A stretch of 64,000 nucleotides of DNA from Wenzhouxiangella marina (GTDB lineage Bacteria; Pseudomonadota; Gammaproteobacteria; Xanthomonadales; Wenzhouxiangellaceae), in NCBI RefSeq assembly GCF_001187785.1, contig NZ_CP012154.1:1110501-1174500 (forward strand), written 5' to 3'. Of the stretch, positions 7,971-17,110 are shown piece after piece. The position numbers were made by a program, and so were the translations under genes. Below the pieces are notes generated by a model. That model did no database searches, was not told the origin of the DNA, and saw only the letters and a list, made by a program, of their open reading frames with translations. Each line of letters starts with the position of its first letter. Within the stretch, counting starts at the first letter, position 1.

Positions 7971-10775
7971 ATGAACGAACGTCATGCCATCTGGAAAGCT
8001 GCTGCCGAGCATTTCGATCGCCTGATCGATCTTGCTCCCGCCGATCGTGCCGACGCGCTGGACGCGCTGGAGCTCCCGGACGAGGTGCTGAGCTGGCTGG
8101 AGCGCATGCTCGAGGCCCACGATCAGCCCGAGCCGCTGTTGATCGACCGGGAGGTGACCAGCCTGGCTCGCGGGGTGCTCGGTGACGGCTCCGGACCGTC
8201 CGACTGGCCCGACTACAGCGGCCAGGACTTCGGGCCCTGGCGGGCCAGGGAAGAGATCGGGCGGGGAGGCATGGGCGTGGTCTATCGAGGTCGGCGCGCC
8301 GATGGCCAGTTCGACATGCCCGTGGCGATCAAGGTGCTGGCCCCGGCGCGTGGCGATCGGAGTTCAGTGCAGCTGAGCCGACGTGAACTGGAGGTGCTGG
8401 CCGAGCTTCGACACCCGGCCATCGCTGGCCTGCTGGACGGCGGCAGTCGGCCCGATGGCGTGGCCTACGTGGTGATGGAGCTGGTCGATGGCCGACCGAT
8501 CGACGAGCTTGCCCGAGACGAGGAACTTGGTCTCCCGGCCCGTGTGCGCCTCGTCGAGCAGGTGGCCGAAGCCGTGGCCTGGTGTCATCGTCATCTGGTC
8601 GTCCACGGGGACATCAAGCCCTCCAATGTCCTGGTGGACTCGTCGGGCCGGGTCCGGCTGCTCGATTTCGGGATCGCCAGTCGTCTGACGGAGGGCGACG
8701 CTGCGGGCGATGAAACGCTCGGTCCGGCCTGGTGCTCGCCCGGCTGCTGTGCGCCGGAGCGCCTGCGGGGCGCCGCACCCTCGGTCGCCGAAGACGTGTT
8801 CGCACTCGGCGCGCTGCTCTACCAGCTACTGAGCGGGCAGGGGATCCGCGATTCGCGCGAGTTGACCCGCTGGATCCTGACCCGCGAGGCGCCGCCGGCG
8901 CCGCCGCTGGCGTCTCGAAGCGCGAAGGCCGCCGGTCGCCACGATCGCGCCCGCGAGCTGCGAGGCGATCTCGACGCCATCTGCCGACGATGCCTCCGAG
9001 ACGACCCCGAGGACCGCTACGCCAGCGCCGATGCCCTGGCCCATGACCTCAGGGCCTGGCTGGAGCAGAGGCCGGTGGCCGCGCGCGAAGGGGGGACGGC
9101 CTACCGCCTCGGTCGCTGGGTCTCGCGCAACCGCTGGCTGGCTGCGACCGCGTCCCTTGGACTGGCCGGGCTGGTCCTGGGACTGGTGCTGGCCCTGTGG
9201 CAGGCGGATCGGGCCCGTTCTGCCCAGGCCGAAGCCGAGGCCGCGCTCCGGACCACCGAGGCCAGCCTGGCCCGGGTCAGCGCCCTGCGCGATTTTCTGG
9301 TCGACCTGTTCCTCAGTGCCGACCCGGGTCGTGCGCCCGGCGAACTCCCCAGCACCGCCGCGATCCTCGAGCTGGGTGCCGAGCGCGCCTTGTCGAACCC
9401 CTCGCTGGCCGAAGACGAGCGCTTCGAGCTGCTGCTGACCCTGGGCGAGGTGCACCGTGGCCTCAACCGGCCGCCTCGTGCCAGGGATCTGCTCGAGGCC
9501 GCGCTCGAGACGATCGACCGACGCCCGGACCTGGGCCCCCTGGCACGCGCCCGGGCCCTGCGGCAACTGGCCTGGCTCGACATCATGCAGCGCGACATGG
9601 ACGCCGGTCTGGAACGGCATCGTCAGGCTCGCGCGCTGGCCGAAGCGGGCGCCGATGAAGAGCTGGCCGTGCAGCTCGGCGCCGAGGCGGCCTTTCTGCA
9701 TTTCATGCGCGGTGACCTTCCCGCGGCCCGGGGCGAGATCGATGCCACGACGCGGCGGCTCGAAGCGCTGGAAGCTTCGCCGGCGTCGATCGTGCACTCC
9801 GTGATGAACGCCCGCGGCATGATCCTCGACCAGGTCGGGGATCGAGCCCGGTCGCTGGCGGCCTTCGAACGCTCGGCCGAGGCTGCGAGGCAGGTCTGGG
9901 GCCCTGGCAGCCGGCGAGAGCTGGTCGTTCGCAACAATGCCGGCCGGGTCGCACTGAAAGAGGGCGAGTTCCAGCTCGCGCGGCGGGAGTACCTCGACAT
10001 CATCGACGCCTACCGAAGGCTCCACGAGGGTCAGCCGACCGAGTTCGAAGCGGCGGCGATGAGCCATCTGGCCCAGGCCGAGCTGGGCCTGGGGCACTTC
10101 GAAGAGGCCTACCAGATCATGGACCGGGCCTACGTCCTCTGGGCCGAGGCGATCGAGGCGCCGGATGCGGTTTCGGGCGCTGGGGCCAGCCGTCGCTCGG
10201 GGGACCGTGAGTTCATGCGCGCGCTGCTCGGTAGCTGGGTGCACTATCGCAGCCGCCGTATCGAGGCGGCGGATCAGCGCTTGTCCGGAATCCTTGAGTT
10301 GGAGTCGATATCGGACGAGCCCGGAGCCGACCCGGACAATCTCACCCGTGCCTTCGTGCTGGCCGCGGCCACGGCCTGTCGTCTCGGTCGCCTCGAGCAG
10401 GGTCTGGCGCGGCTCCAGACAGCGACGGATCGAATCGCCGCATCTGCCCTGGCCGACCCGCGCCACCGGGCGGAGCTCGCCGAGGCCAGGGCCTGGTGCC
10501 TGGAGCGGCAGGGACGCATCGACGAAGCGCTCGCGGAGGCTCGTGCCGGCCTTGCCCTGCTGGAGCCGGGGTGGATCCTGCAGAAAGTGGAACTCTCATT
10601 GCTGCTGATGGAGTTGCTCGACACGGTGGGGGAGGGGGCAGAAATCGACGCGATCTGCAGTTCGAGTGGAAGCGAGATCGATGCGCTTGGCCTGGCGAAC
10701 GATCATCCCGTCAGGGGCTGGTTGCTCGAGTCGGGTTGCGCAACCGCTCGATCGCGCCTTGTTTCCGAGCCGTGA
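7971..10775 (+). CDS. Membrane Ser/Thr protein kinase with TPR-like C-terminal region
   Basis: A Hanks-type kinase of 934 residues. Glycine loop GRGGMGVV at 97-104, invariant lysine in VAIK at 121, catalytic loop HGDIKPSN at 212-219 (Asp214), DFG at 232-234 and APE at 261-263. A single membrane segment (about 390-410) is followed by roughly 500 residues of helical tetratricopeptide-like repeats, probably outside the cytoplasm. The catalytic loop reads HGD where most kinases have HRD, so it is a non-RD kinase and may not need activation-loop phosphorylation. It lies just downstream of the sigma factor, probably in one transcript, and just upstream of the giant secreted protease. The substrate is unknown; the sigma factor is the natural candidate. 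Confidence 0.9.
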   Translation: MNERHAIWKAAAEHFDRLIDLAPADRADALDALELPDEVLSWLERMLEAHDQPEPLLIDREVTSLARGVLGDGSGPSDWPDYSGQDFGPWRAREEIGRGGMGVVYRGRRADGQFDMPVAIKVLAPARGDRSSVQLSRRELEVLAELRHPAIAGLLDGGSRPDGVAYVVMELVDGRPIDELARDEELGLPARVRLVEQVAEAVAWCHRHLVVHGDIKPSNVLVDSSGRVRLLDFGIASRLTEGDAAGDETLGPAWCSPGCCAPERLRGAAPSVAEDVFALGALLYQLLSGQGIRDSRELTRWILTREAPPAPPLASRSAKAAGRHDRARELRGDLDAICRRCLRDDPEDRYASADALAHDLRAWLEQRPVAAREGGTAYRLGRWVSRNRWLAATASLGLAGLVLGLVLALWQADRARSAQAEAEAALRTTEASLARVSALRDFLVDLFLSADPGRAPGELPSTAAILELGAERALSNPSLAEDERFELLLTLGEVHRGLNRPPRARDLLEAALETIDRRPDLGPLARARALRQLAWLDIMQRDMDAGLERHRQARALAEAGADEELAVQLGAEAAFLHFMRGDLPAARGEIDATTRRLEALEASPASIVHSVMNARGMILDQVGDRARSLAAFERSAEAARQVWGPGSRRELVVRNNAGRVALKEGEFQLARREYLDIIDAYRRLHEGQPTEFEAAAMSHLAQAELGLGHFEEAYQIMDRAYVLWAEAIEAPDAVSGAGASRRSGDREFMRALLGSWVHYRSRRIEAADQRLSGILELESISDEPGADPDNLTRAFVLAAATACRLGRLEQGLARLQTATDRIAASALADPRHRAELAEARAWCLERQGRIDEALAEARAGLALLEPGWILQKVELSLLLMELLDTVGEGAEIDAICSSSGSEIDALGLANDHPVRGWLLESGCATARSRLVSEP

Positions 10776-10815
10776 ATGCAACCGTGATGAAACGCCACAA
10801 GAAGGATGGGAATTG

Positions 10816-10843
10816 TTGATCGGCATGCAGCGCATGCGATAAT
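10816..10843 (+). promoter_or_regulatory. Sigma-70-like promoter with palindrome filling the spacer
   Basis: A -35 box TTGATC at 10816-10821 and a -10 box GATAAT at 10838-10843, separated by 16 bp. The last 15 bp of the spacer (10823-10837) are the inverted repeat GCATGC-AGC-GCATGC. A regulator bound there would block or remodel RNA polymerase. It lies about 65 bp upstream of the C25 protease start codon. Confidence 0.55.
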
Positions 10844-10865
10844 CTGTGATATTAATCATGTGGTC

Positions 10866-10882
10866 AGCTCGATCGGCGAGCT
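10866..10882 (+). promoter_or_regulatory. Hairpin in the 5' leader of the C25 protease gene
   Basis: AGCTCG, five bases, then CGAGCT, between the predicted promoter and the Shine-Dalgarno (AGGGG, 8 bases before the ATG at 10909). It could stabilise the leader or serve as a second protein-binding site. Confidence 0.35.
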
Positions 10883-10908
10883 GATACCAGTCCGAAAGGG
10901 GAAGTGGA

Positions 10909-13900
10909 ATGGATTGCAAGAAGGGGGGCGCTCGTGGGCTGCCCGCAGCTCGAAAGCGGCTGATCTGCTGGGGCGAAAATCGAATTCAGTATGGAATTCT
11001 CGGCCTCTTGCTGGGCATTCTGGTCCTTTGCCCGACTTCCCTTCTTGCGCAGACCTTTCCAGGGTCGGGGACCGGCGCGATCCCGGACGGCGCCGGAGCT
11101 GGCCCGGCCAACTATGGTCCGCCTCTCGATGTGACGTTCAATGTTTCCGGCATCTCGGGCTCACTGACCGATGTTTCCCTGTCGATCACGCTGGCGCATA
11201 CCTGGCTTGGGGACCTGGATGTCGTGCTGGCGCCTCCGGGTGTGACGCCGGGCAATCCAGGCAGCCTCGTGATCTTCAGCCGCGTCGGAGCCGTCAACGC
11301 CGGTGACGCCGGCGATAGTTCCGATCTGGGCGCAAGCTATGTGTTTTCAGACGCCGCGGTGGGTGACTTCTGGACGGCCGCTGGCGGTGTCGGGGGTGGA
11401 GACACGGTGCCGGCGGGCAGTTATCGGACGTCCGTGGCCGGTCCAACGACGAATCCCGCGGCCAGCACCAGCCTGATCGCGGCCTTCGGAGGCCTGACGC
11501 CGGCGCAGATCAACGGCACCTGGACGCTGCGTTTCCGTGACGGCTGGAATGCGGATTCGGGCAGCGTGTCAGCGGCTTCGCTCACTTTGAGCGATGCCCT
11601 CATTCCGCCCACGATCACCAGTGCGAACGCGACCACCTTCACCGAACTACTGCCCGGGAGCTTCAATGTGACGGCCGCAGGCTCGCTGCCCATCACCTAC
11701 TCGGTCAGCGGCAGCCTGCCGATCGGGGTGAGCTTCGATGGCGCGACCGGGGTATTCTCCGGGGTGCCTGCCCTCGGCAGTGCCGGCAGCTATCCACTCC
11801 TGATCACCGCCAGCAACGGTACGGCACCCGATGACAGTCAGGCCTTTACTCTGAACGTGGATCCAGCCGCGGGCGGCACCCTGCTATCGGGCGGTCTGCT
11901 TCGCAGCTACGAATCGACGACCTCCCTGGCCATTCCCGACAACGGCTGCCCAAGCCTGGTGACCCGGACCTTCAATGTCAGCGATTCCTTCTTCGTAGGA
12001 GGATTCGGCACCATTTCGCTCGGCTTGCAGATCCAGCATCCGAATCGCTCGCAGCTCCAGATCAGCTTGCAGGCGCCGAACGGGGCGGTGCAGGTGCTGC
12101 AGAGTGGCAGCGGTGGCGCTCTGGCGAATATCAATGCGATGTACACAGCCAATGCCGACGCCGGAAATATCGTCAATGATGGGGACGCCGATCCCCTGTC
12201 GGTGGCGGGCGGGACGATCCCTTACCGGCGACTGATTTCGGTGCCTGGCCTGGACAGTTTCTACAGTGGCTCGGCCAATGGCACCTGGACGCTGCGCATC
12301 TGCGACAGCGCGGCCGGCAGTACCGGCACCCTGCAGCGGGCGCGTCTGCTGCTGGTCGATACCGGGGCTTCGGTCCCCCAGGTCTGCAGCAGCAACTCGA
12401 CCTTCGACTGGGGTTCCAACGGAGATGGTGCGGTGTTCGCGAGCACCGTGGTGGCCCCGGATGGCGTGACGCTCAGCCAGGTGAGTACCTCGGGCGAAGC
12501 GCCGGCCGACGGCGGCAGCGGCGTGCCCAGTTTCACGACTCGGACCGGCACTCAGGGGAATCACACGGGCTTCTATTCGCTGACCATGGATACCAGTGGT
12601 GACACCGAACTGACGGCCGAATCCGTGCTGTTCGGTTTCGACCGGCCGGTCAGTGGCCTGAGCTTTTCTCTGCTGGATGTCGACAAGGGTGGCGGAAGCA
12701 CGACCTGGGAAGACTATGTCCGTGTTACGGGCGTGGGGCCCGATGGCAACGACGTGCCCGTCCTGGTCAGCCTGGACAATACGAGCAATCTCAGCTTCGC
12801 CGGTGACTGGGTCGAGACCGATGCTTCGTCCGCTCCGACCGAGACCCTGGGCAATATCCTCTATCGCTTTGCCTCGGCGGTCACCCAGGTTCGAGTGCAA
12901 TACGCGCAGGGCAATGAACCCAACACCGATTCCGTTTTCCAGATCATCGGCATCAGTGATTTCTCTTTCTGCGCTGACGATTACGGAGACGCGCCGCTTT
13001 CCTACTGTGATGGTGTGACGGGATCCTGCCCGCGGCACGGACTGCAGGATCGCGATCGTCTGTTTATCGGCAGCGCCGGCCCGGACGGTGAAACTGCACC
13101 GATCTTCTCGGCCGGGGCCACCGGAGACGACAGTACCCTGAGCGCCGATGAAGTGGGTTCAGTAAGCTTCCCGCCCCCCCGTCTCCCCAACCAGGGCTGG
13201 GTCTGTGGGGCGTACACCACCGATCCGGCGACCAATGCCTACTGCATCACCACCTCGGTCACCAATCTCAGTGGACAGCCCGCTCAGTTGGTTGCCTGGA
13301 TCGATTTCAATAACAACGGTGTCTTCGATCCCGGCGAGCGCTCCTTGCCTGAACTGCAGTCGATGGCAAGCACCGGCTTCAACGACGGGAACATTCCTGA
13401 TGGTTCGACGGGGTTCCAGGCGGTGCTCGTTTTCAATCCTGCGGCGCCAATCCCGAACAATTCGACGCCGAGCATGCTCCGCCTGCGGTTGAGCACCGAT
13501 CCGATTTTCTTCAGTGACGCGACGCCTCCCTCTCATCTCGGCGCGGCGACGAATGGCGAAGTGGAGGATCATTCGATCCCTGTCAATACGCTGCCCGTGA
13601 CGCTGGCAGGATTCAGCGCTGAGCGGATCAGCCCCGAGGAAATCCTCGTGCGATGGAGCGTCGCGACGGAGGCTGGCACGGTGGGCTATCGCCTGCTCCA
13701 GCAGCACGGAGCGCGGGGGCTGCACTCAGTGAGCGGCTCGACGATCCCGGCGCATGCCGGCAGTTCGATCGATGCTCAGCACTACGAACGAGTCATTCGC
13801 TCGGATCGGAATGAGCCGATCTACCTCGAAGAACTGGCGGCCGGAGGCCGGGTCGAGCGCTTCGGGCCCTTTGCTCTCGGGCAGTCCTTCGGCGAGGAAC

Positions 13901-16173
13901 TGGTGTACAGCACTCCGCCCTGGGCCGTCGCTCGATCGGAAATCCGCCAGGCCGAGCTGCAGCGTCAGCAGAGCTTGCGGAACCGCAGCTCAGGGGCGGG
14001 TTCCGATTACGTCGATGTGCTGGTCTCCGACACCGGCGTGCAAAAAGTCGCCCTGGAAGATCTCCATGCGTTGGGGCTGGACCTGCTCGGCCGGAACCCG
14101 GCGCTGATCCGCCTCGAGCTCGATGGGGAGGAAGTGCCGCTGCATATCGACGGTGATGGAAGCCTCAGTGCCGGCAACGACCTGCTCTTCCTGGGGCAGG
14201 CGCTCGAGGGCAGTCAGTACAGCCGGGTAAGACCGTATCGACTGAGCCTTGCGGGCGGCCAGCGGCGCTGGTCGACTGCCGATGCGACCCCGGTGAGCGG
14301 GCCAGTGACCGAGCGCATCCGACATCGATTCGCGTTGGACGAGGACCGCTTCTACAATTTCTCTTCGCCGACCGCGGATCCCTGGTACTTCGACACCATT
14401 CGGCGAGTTGGCGCGAGCGTCGGCAAGACCTGGTCGCTGGATCTGCCAGGACCGATCGAAGGCGTCAGCGATCTGACGATCGAACTCTGGGGTGGGCTCG
14501 ATTACCCTGGTGGCGATCCAGATCACCGTCTCCAGGTGAGCGTCAACGGCGTGCGCCTGGGCGAGCACCGGTTCGACGGCATTCGCGACGAACGTCTGAG
14601 GTTCAATCTCGGAGACGAACTGCTCCACGCCGGTAGCAATGAGATCCGCATCGATCTGTTGGAAACCGGCCACCCGGCAGACGTGATTCGAGTGGAGTCG
14701 ATCGAGGTCGGCGTGAGTGTGCCGATCGATGCCTCGATCGCCGCAGAAGGCTTCTCGACGGGCAAGCTTCAATTCCGCTTCGATGGAATCAGTCTGCGTT
14801 CCTTCGAGGCGCAGTCGACCAGTGCCGGATGCGGAACCGCTTGTGAGCAACTGAAGATCGTTGATCTGGAAGTCAGCGATCTGCTGGCCATTCAAACCAG
14901 GGGTGAAGAGGTCATGCAGCTGCTCGATCCGGCGATCGAGTCCGATGGCCGGGGTGGTTTCGTGGCCACGATGCGAACCGGGAGCTTGCTGGCCAATGAG
15001 GATGATCGCGGCAGTCTGCCGGATCGAGTGTTCGTGATCCCCGCAGAACAGGCGCATCGCCCGGAGCTTCGCCTGGCAGCGCTGACGGGACATCCCATCG
15101 AAGGGGGTGCTGCAGAGCTGATTGCCATCGCAACAACCCGATTCATGGATGGCATCGAGCCCTTGCTGGAGACTCGGCGTGCTGAAGGCCTGAGCGCTCG
15201 AGCGGTGGATGTCGAGCAGATCTACGCGCATTATTCCGGCGGCATCGTTGATCCGAATGCCATTCGGGATTTCCTGCGCGATGCGCACGACCAGCTCGGT
15301 ACGCGGTACGTGCTGCTTGTCGGCGGGGATACCTATGACTACCTTGGCCGTTTGCAGAATGGCAGCGTCAGCGATGTGCCGACCTTCTATGGCCAGGTGC
15401 ATGAGGTCGTTCGCTTTGCCCCGCTGGATCATCGTTTCGCCGATCTGGATGGTGATGAATTGCCGGAGTTGGCGCTGGGTCGACTGCCGGTCAGGACCCA
15501 GGCGGAACTGGACGCGGCGGTAGCGCGAATCCTCGATCACGAGACCGATCTCGAGCCAAGCATGCTGTTTGCCGCGGAGCGGATGAATGCGGCAGAGTCG
15601 TCGGACTACGGGGCCGACGCAGACTTCATCATCTCGCAGATGGTTCCAAGCTGGCAGCAAGACGTCGAGCGTCTTTATCTGGATGATTTCCCGACGGGGC
15701 CTGGCGGCGTGGCGGCAGCGCGAGGCGCCATGATGTCGGCACTCAATCGCGGTAGTCGTATGGTGGCCTATTTCGGCCATGGCGCGCCGACTCTCTGGTC
15801 CAGAGAGCAGCTGTTGCAGAGCAATCAGGTTGGAAGCGTGGTCGCCAATGCGTCCATGTCGCCGATCGTGACGGAATTCGGCTGCTGGGGTGGTTACTTC
15901 GTGGCACCCGAGTTCAATACCATGTCGCACGCCTGGATGAATTCTGGACCGCGCGGTGCCGTGGCCGTGCTGTCGTCGTCGGGTTTGACGGAACATGCCA
16001 GCGATCTGCACATGGCGCTGGCGCTGTTGCCGAGGCTGCAGCAGCCTGGTGCTCGCCTGGGCGATGCCCTGCGTGAGGCAAAGATCGAACTGGCTTCGCA
16101 GGCACCGGAATATCTCGATATCGTCCGGGCGATGACCCTGTTCGGCGATCCGAGCATGCCGGTCAGCCAGTGA
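10909..16173 (+). CDS. Giant secreted C25 (gingipain-type) cysteine protease with P and GEVED domains
   Basis: A predicted exported protease of 1754 residues. A long signal peptide ends near residue 48 (LGILVLCPTSLLAQ). Then come a proprotein-convertase P domain (about 50-230), an Ig-like putative-domain repeat (about 232-320), a second P domain (about 325-485), a linker, a GEVED domain beginning with DYGDAPLSY (about 691) and ending with NGEVEDHS (about 885), and a C-terminal C25 peptidase. The catalytic dyad is visible as His1624 in YFGHG and Cys1659 in EFGCWGGYF. A repetitive, secreted multi-domain layout suggests action on external proteins or the cell surface. No C-terminal sorting domain is visible. 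It directly follows the sigma factor/kinase pair and has its own promoter. Confidence 0.88.
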   Translation: MDCKKGGARGLPAARKRLICWGENRIQYGILGLLLGILVLCPTSLLAQTFPGSGTGAIPDGAGAGPANYGPPLDVTFNVSGISGSLTDVSLSITLAHTWLGDLDVVLAPPGVTPGNPGSLVIFSRVGAVNAGDAGDSSDLGASYVFSDAAVGDFWTAAGGVGGGDTVPAGSYRTSVAGPTTNPAASTSLIAAFGGLTPAQINGTWTLRFRDGWNADSGSVSAASLTLSDALIPPTITSANATTFTELLPGSFNVTAAGSLPITYSVSGSLPIGVSFDGATGVFSGVPALGSAGSYPLLITASNGTAPDDSQAFTLNVDPAAGGTLLSGGLLRSYESTTSLAIPDNGCPSLVTRTFNVSDSFFVGGFGTISLGLQIQHPNRSQLQISLQAPNGAVQVLQSGSGGALANINAMYTANADAGNIVNDGDADPLSVAGGTIPYRRLISVPGLDSFYSGSANGTWTLRICDSAAGSTGTLQRARLLLVDTGASVPQVCSSNSTFDWGSNGDGAVFASTVVAPDGVTLSQVSTSGEAPADGGSGVPSFTTRTGTQGNHTGFYSLTMDTSGDTELTAESVLFGFDRPVSGLSFSLLDVDKGGGSTTWEDYVRVTGVGPDGNDVPVLVSLDNTSNLSFAGDWVETDASSAPTETLGNILYRFASAVTQVRVQYAQGNEPNTDSVFQIIGISDFSFCADDYGDAPLSYCDGVTGSCPRHGLQDRDRLFIGSAGPDGETAPIFSAGATGDDSTLSADEVGSVSFPPPRLPNQGWVCGAYTTDPATNAYCITTSVTNLSGQPAQLVAWIDFNNNGVFDPGERSLPELQSMASTGFNDGNIPDGSTGFQAVLVFNPAAPIPNNSTPSMLRLRLSTDPIFFSDATPPSHLGAATNGEVEDHSIPVNTLPVTLAGFSAERISPEEILVRWSVATEAGTVGYRLLQQHGARGLHSVSGSTIPAHAGSSIDAQHYERVIRSDRNEPIYLEELAAGGRVERFGPFALGQSFGEELVYSTPPWAVARSEIRQAELQRQQSLRNRSSGAGSDYVDVLVSDTGVQKVALEDLHALGLDLLGRNPALIRLELDGEEVPLHIDGDGSLSAGNDLLFLGQALEGSQYSRVRPYRLSLAGGQRRWSTADATPVSGPVTERIRHRFALDEDRFYNFSSPTADPWYFDTIRRVGASVGKTWSLDLPGPIEGVSDLTIELWGGLDYPGGDPDHRLQVSVNGVRLGEHRFDGIRDERLRFNLGDELLHAGSNEIRIDLLETGHPADVIRVESIEVGVSVPIDASIAAEGFSTGKLQFRFDGISLRSFEAQSTSAGCGTACEQLKIVDLEVSDLLAIQTRGEEVMQLLDPAIESDGRGGFVATMRTGSLLANEDDRGSLPDRVFVIPAEQAHRPELRLAALTGHPIEGGAAELIAIATTRFMDGIEPLLETRRAEGLSARAVDVEQIYAHYSGGIVDPNAIRDFLRDAHDQLGTRYVLLVGGDTYDYLGRLQNGSVSDVPTFYGQVHEVVRFAPLDHRFADLDGDELPELALGRLPVRTQAELDAAVARILDHETDLEPSMLFAAERMNAAESSDYGADADFIISQMVPSWQQDVERLYLDDFPTGPGGVAAARGAMMSALNRGSRMVAYFGHGAPTLWSREQLLQSNQVGSVVANASMSPIVTEFGCWGGYFVAPEFNTMSHAWMNSGPRGAVAVLSSSGLTEHASDLHMALALLPRLQQPGARLGDALREAKIELASQAPEYLDIVRAMTLFGDPSMPVSQ

Positions 16174-16182
16174 TCCGAAATC

Positions 16183-16204
16183 GGCCCGGCGAGCTTGCCG
16201 GGCC
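16183..16204. terminator. GC-rich hairpin between convergent genes
   Basis: GGCCCGGC, six-base loop, GCCGGGCC: an eight-base perfect stem between the C25 protease stop and the nuclease stop. A short TT follows on the plus strand. Probably a bidirectional intrinsic terminator. Confidence 0.65.
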
Positions 16205-16975
16205 TTATCGGCTGAACAGTCGATTCAGGTAGGCGGCGGTGCGCAGGCCGGCCTGGGCGAGGCGTTGTTCGACCGTGGCTTTCCATTCGAAGCCATAGGC
16301 CCAGTACAGCTCCCGCTCTTGGGGATAGATCCGATCGCGCAGCGCGGCGCTCTCGGCCATCCAGACCATCGGGTCCGGGTCGTTCCAGGCGGCGAAGCGC
16401 GCATCGTCGATGTCGTCCAGCAGCCAGTTCGACAGCTCTGAATAGGACAGCTGCCAGCGGTCGATCATCTGGCTGTCCCAGACCCGGTGCAGGTTGCTGG
16501 GCTCTCCGAACCAGGCCACGGCGAAATCGTTGCCACCGCGATCGCTGCCGTTGCCGACGTGCAGGGGCTGGTGGAGGTCGGCGACGATATGGACGATGAA
16601 GCGAAGCGCCAGGGCGCGTTCGTCCATCGAGCGTTGCCTATCCAGCACCCATTCGGAAAACTGCTGGAGCGCGGTGTAGGCATCGCCTTCCTCGGGGGCG
16701 CCGACTTCGTGGTAATGCTGGTCGGGAGGAATCGTCACGTAATGCCAGGGACCGGCCTGCTCCTGCCAGAACTCCGACGGATCGGCGCGCATGAAATCCG
16801 GCCAGGTCGAGGCGCGAGCGAGGTCTTCAGCGCCCAGGATCTCGCGCACGGCCATTCTGGCTTCGGGGGATAGAAAGCGCTCGGCCACATCGGCGGCGGC
16901 GCGGTGACCCGTCTGGCTCCAGGCCAGAGCGAGTTGGGTCGACAGCAGAAGGGGCAGGATCAGCAGGCGGCGCAT
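16205..16975 (-). CDS. S1/P1-family zinc nuclease
   Basis: A secreted nuclease of the S1/P1 family cutting single-stranded DNA or RNA, 256 residues. A signal peptide ends before WSQTGH; the N-terminal tryptophan after cleavage is the zinc ligand typical of the family. Further ligands are in WPDFMR, WHYV, HIVADLHQPLHVG, RGGNDF and NLHRVWD. It probably scavenges nucleic acids for phosphate or nucleosides, which would feed the deo operon at 33-37 kb; that link is inference. It is transcribed alone, convergent with the protease. Confidence 0.93.
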   Translation of the reverse strand: MRRLLILPLLLSTQLALAWSQTGHRAAADVAERFLSPEARMAVREILGAEDLARASTWPDFMRADPSEFWQEQAGPWHYVTIPPDQHYHEVGAPEEGDAYTALQQFSEWVLDRQRSMDERALALRFIVHIVADLHQPLHVGNGSDRGGNDFAVAWFGEPSNLHRVWDSQMIDRWQLSYSELSNWLLDDIDDARFAAWNDPDPMVWMAESAALRDRIYPQERELYWAYGFEWKATVEQRLAQAGLRTAAYLNRLFSR

Positions 16976-17110
16976 GGCAGGGCTTCACGAGGGACCGGAC
17001 GAAATCTTACCCCGGGTGGATCAACGCGGCTGTCCGCGCGATGGGCATGATCGATTTGGATGCTGCGCATCGCGTGGGCGACCGGTCCGCGGTCGGTATA
17101 CGGTTTCGAC

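Noticed and set aside
13990-16011. A 673-codon open frame antisense to the C25 protease
   Set aside because: Same reason; the plus-strand frame has clear domains and catalytic residues.
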